Below are positions 61,805-64,000 of a DNA stretch of 64,000 bases, one piece after another. Source of the DNA: Paulinella micropora (lineage: Eukaryota; Cercozoa; Imbricatea; Euglyphida); the NCBI GenBank assembly GCA_009731375.1, contig BJOX01000192.1, positions 224,484 to 288,483 of the forward strand, read 5' to 3'. Both the position numbers and the translations under genes were made by a program. Position 1 is the stretch's first letter. Every line of letters starts with the position of its first letter. The notes under the pieces were generated by a model that saw only the letters and a program-made list of their open reading frames with translations, searched no databases and was not told the DNA's origin.

Positions 61805-61941
61805 ATAGTAGTAGTAGTAGTAGTAGTAGTAGTAGGAGGAGGAGTAGTAGTATATGTAGTAGTAGCCCAACAGCAACAACAACAAAAAACAGCAACAACA
61901 CCAAACAAGGACAACAACAACAACAACAGAAACAGAAACAG

Positions 61942-62014
<73 letters not shown>

Positions 62015-62190
62015 AAAAACGCCAACAACGCCAACAACAACAACAGCAACGACAACGACAACAACAAAAAAGACAAAGACAACAACAGCAACAACAACAA
62101 CAACAACAACAACAGCAACAACAGCAACAACAGCATTAGCAACAGCAGCAGCAACAGCAGCAGCAACAAAAAGAACGCGCACGGCGATAA

Positions 62191-62251
<61 letters not shown>

Positions 62252-62298
62252 GGTGGTAGTAGTAGTAGTACTAGTAGTAGTATTAGTAGTAGTAGTAA

Positions 62299-62360
<62 letters not shown>

Positions 62361-62455
62361 CTAGTACTAGTACTAGTACTAGTACTAGTACTAGTACTAG
62401 TACTAGTAGTAGTTTAACAGACGACGACGACGACAGCAACAACAGCAACAACAGC

Positions 62456-62506
<51 letters not shown>

Positions 62507-62623
62507 AACAACAACCATAACAACAACACCAATAACAACAACAACAACAATAACAATAACAATAACAATAACAACAAAGGCAACAATAACAACAACAACA
62601 ACAACAACGACAACGACAACGAC

Positions 62624-62654
<31 letters not shown>

Positions 62655-62690
62655 TCATTATCATCAACAACAACAACAACAGCAACAACA
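61123..62690. repeat. Trinucleotide repeat field (TAA, TAG, CAA, GAC)
   Basis: TAA/TAG to 61470; a short AT-rich break with unique sequence at 61560-61690; TAG 61691-61865; CAA/CAG/GAC 61866-62180; AGT with GGT and ACTAGT variants 62195-62415; CAA 62440-62690. Every long frame here is homopolymeric peptide from repeats. No gene. Confidence 0.95.
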
Positions 62691-63744
62691 AACGTATTTT
62701 ATGTAAAGAAAAACCGGAAAAAGAGGAAAGAAACCAAAAAAACTACATAATTATGAACCAAACTGATAGGAACGTAGGCACAAAGTTAAGAAGCAAAAGA
62801 AAGCAACAAAAACAAGGAAAACAACCAATAAACAAACTGGCGGGGAAAGCGAAGAGCACTAATCGATGCCAAGAGCAAGAAAAGGCAATAGCAAGCAAGC
62901 AAACAAACCCTCAAAGGGTGTGCAGGTGATTATGTAATGACAGTGACATATAAAAAGTAAGCACAAGATAGACTGTTGTGCTTGCAAATAAAAGAATACG
63001 AGGCAAAATCAGCGCGCGCACATTCAGACAGGCAGTGCAGAGAGGAGCAAAGGAAGGAAGGAAAACGAAAACCGTAGCCAAAAGCAAGCAAATACATTAT
63101 ATACAAGCAAACGAAGGTAGTGGATATAAAAAAGCAAAATGAACTACACTCAAACCAAAGCACAGATTATGCATTCCCTCTCGAGTCCCTCATACATCTT
63201 GTCTTGAGATTTTCAACAAAAATATCGTGTTTAGCGGTAACTCGTTGATCAACGAGAAATGCCGCTTAGTGTTTTGGGGTGCCGGCCGAATAGTTCTGAC
63301 GAAATTAGGGATTGCAAAATTTTGCGAAAAGTCGTTACTTTTGGAGACGACTCAGGCCTATCGTCATGTGTTTGCTCACAAAAGGATATGCCAAGTTTTT
63401 CTGGTTGAGTTCTGGGGTGCCCGGCCAGATTTTCCCAGGTTTTCTCTGGTGAACTTTCTTGTGTGAGCGCCTCTGGATGCGTTGGATGTGGGGATCTGGG
63501 CACAATGCAGAAAGTGATGTTGTCCCAAGTGGTGACGAAATCAGGGTGTCATTTGCGTTTTCTGTAGTTGATTTTCGGCCGCGCTGGGTAAATTAAAAGG
63601 GGGTGACCTGGACGTCTGGAGTTACCATAGGTGTGTGCCTGTGGAGTGTTCTGTCGAGTTGTTAACTGGGCACAAACTTGTGGTAGGTCTATCTGTGCAA
63701 TCAGAACTGCCTTGCTGGTTTTACTGACTTGCATAGGGCCCCAT
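62691..63744. other. Intergenic sequence
   Basis: A-rich to 63.16 kb, then balanced composition. A short motif, GGGGTGCC[C]GGCC, recurs at 63270 and 63415. No frame has support from motifs or splice sites. Confidence 0.4.
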
Positions 63745-64000
63745 GAGTGGGACATGCACCTGTTGTGGCCAATTTGCTCTTGGGCTAGACTCAAAAAAGA
63801 GCAAGGCGAAGCTTCCAGGCGAGGTCTGGTACGCTGGGGACAAGAGAAGTGCGTGGGTGATGCTCCTGAGGATTTTGGGTCTCTCTGAGAAGCAGCTAGA
63901 GGAGCCCGAGGGAGTCTGGAAAGCCTGCTATCTGGGCGTCCCTAGAATCATGTCAGTAGCCCCACCCATCCGTGCCTGCTACCAGCGTTTGTTTGCGAAT
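63745..64000 (+). CDS. Start of a Cys-rich reading frame, runs off right edge
   Basis: From ATG 63745 the frame is open for 85 codons to the end: MSGTCTCCGQFALGLDSKKS, then KLPGEVWYAGDKRSAWVMLL, RILGLSEKQLEEPEGVWKAC and RIMSVAPPIRACYQRLFAN. Cys pairs near the start (CTCC) and near residue 80 (ACYQR) recall the CLFC...RICDSCFQ arrangement of the exon at 54.3 kb, so it may be the zinc-binding N-terminus of a related gene. That link is weak. Confidence 0.45.

Noticed and set aside
61690-62930. 410-codon frame rich in Asn, Ser and Asp
   Set aside because: It is an uninterrupted translation of CAA/AGT/GAC repeats; only the last 60 codons have mixed composition and nothing supports a gene.

Overview
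This is a stretch of eukaryotic nuclear genome assembly, not a prokaryotic replicon. The signs are GT-AG spliced exons, an LTR retrotransposon, a tRNA-derived SINE, a long intronic satellite and many microsatellites. Ten N runs show it is a scaffold built from several contigs. I cannot name the organism; an alga, another protist or an invertebrate would all fit. Base composition changes sharply from block to block, from a GC-balanced retroelement, to an AT-rich virus-like block, to repeat-filled introns.

Layout. (1) 1-13.8 kb: a Ty3/Gypsy retrotransposon on the minus strand (gag near 13.7 kb, then a proline-rich and nucleocapsid-like part, protease, RT, RNase H, integrase at the left edge). 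Its middle is repeated as nested, nearly identical blocks between N gaps, which looks like unmerged contigs. (2) 13.8-16.0 kb: probable LTR/leader sequence and a 341-bp MITE with terminal inverted repeats of about 85 bp. (3) 16.0-18.0 and 22.3-27.6 kb: a 594-bp satellite in the last intron of a host gene. The first array ends in a partial second copy of the Ty3 element (18054-22326), the second in the intact last exon (27663-27998), so the scaffold may hold a filled and an empty allele one after the other. (4) 28-36 kb: a palindromic 19-bp minisatellite, a 180-190 bp repeat, and unrecognised spliced genes on both strands. (5) 36.0-53.5 kb: a Polinton/Maverick-like or polinton-like-virus (PLV) block. 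It holds an adenain-type cysteine protease, an A32-like packaging ATPase, a two-helix membrane protein, a long fibre with a C-terminal S74 chaperone domain, two rve-type integrases, and a protein-primed family B DNA polymerase. Most long genes carry frameshifts or stops. (6) 54.3-60.1 kb: a multi-exon gene with an N-terminal Cys/His domain and a C-terminal ubiquitin-specific protease domain. (7) 60.1-62.7 kb: two tandem tRNA-derived SINEs with (TTA)n tails inside trinucleotide arrays. (8) 63.7 kb to the end: the start of another Cys-rich reading frame.

The most unusual region is 36-53.5 kb. A gene set (acidic/basic protein, integrase, small acidic-headed protein, coiled-coil protein) occurs twice as diverged paralogues. 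One copy adjoins the virion genes and the other adjoins the polymerase, which suggests two related elements side by side or a composite element. Three genes also carry the same 35-bp hairpin-forming insert, and no major capsid gene is recognisable. Frameshifts also occur in the host-like genes, so base-level assembly error cannot be separated from true decay using this sequence alone.
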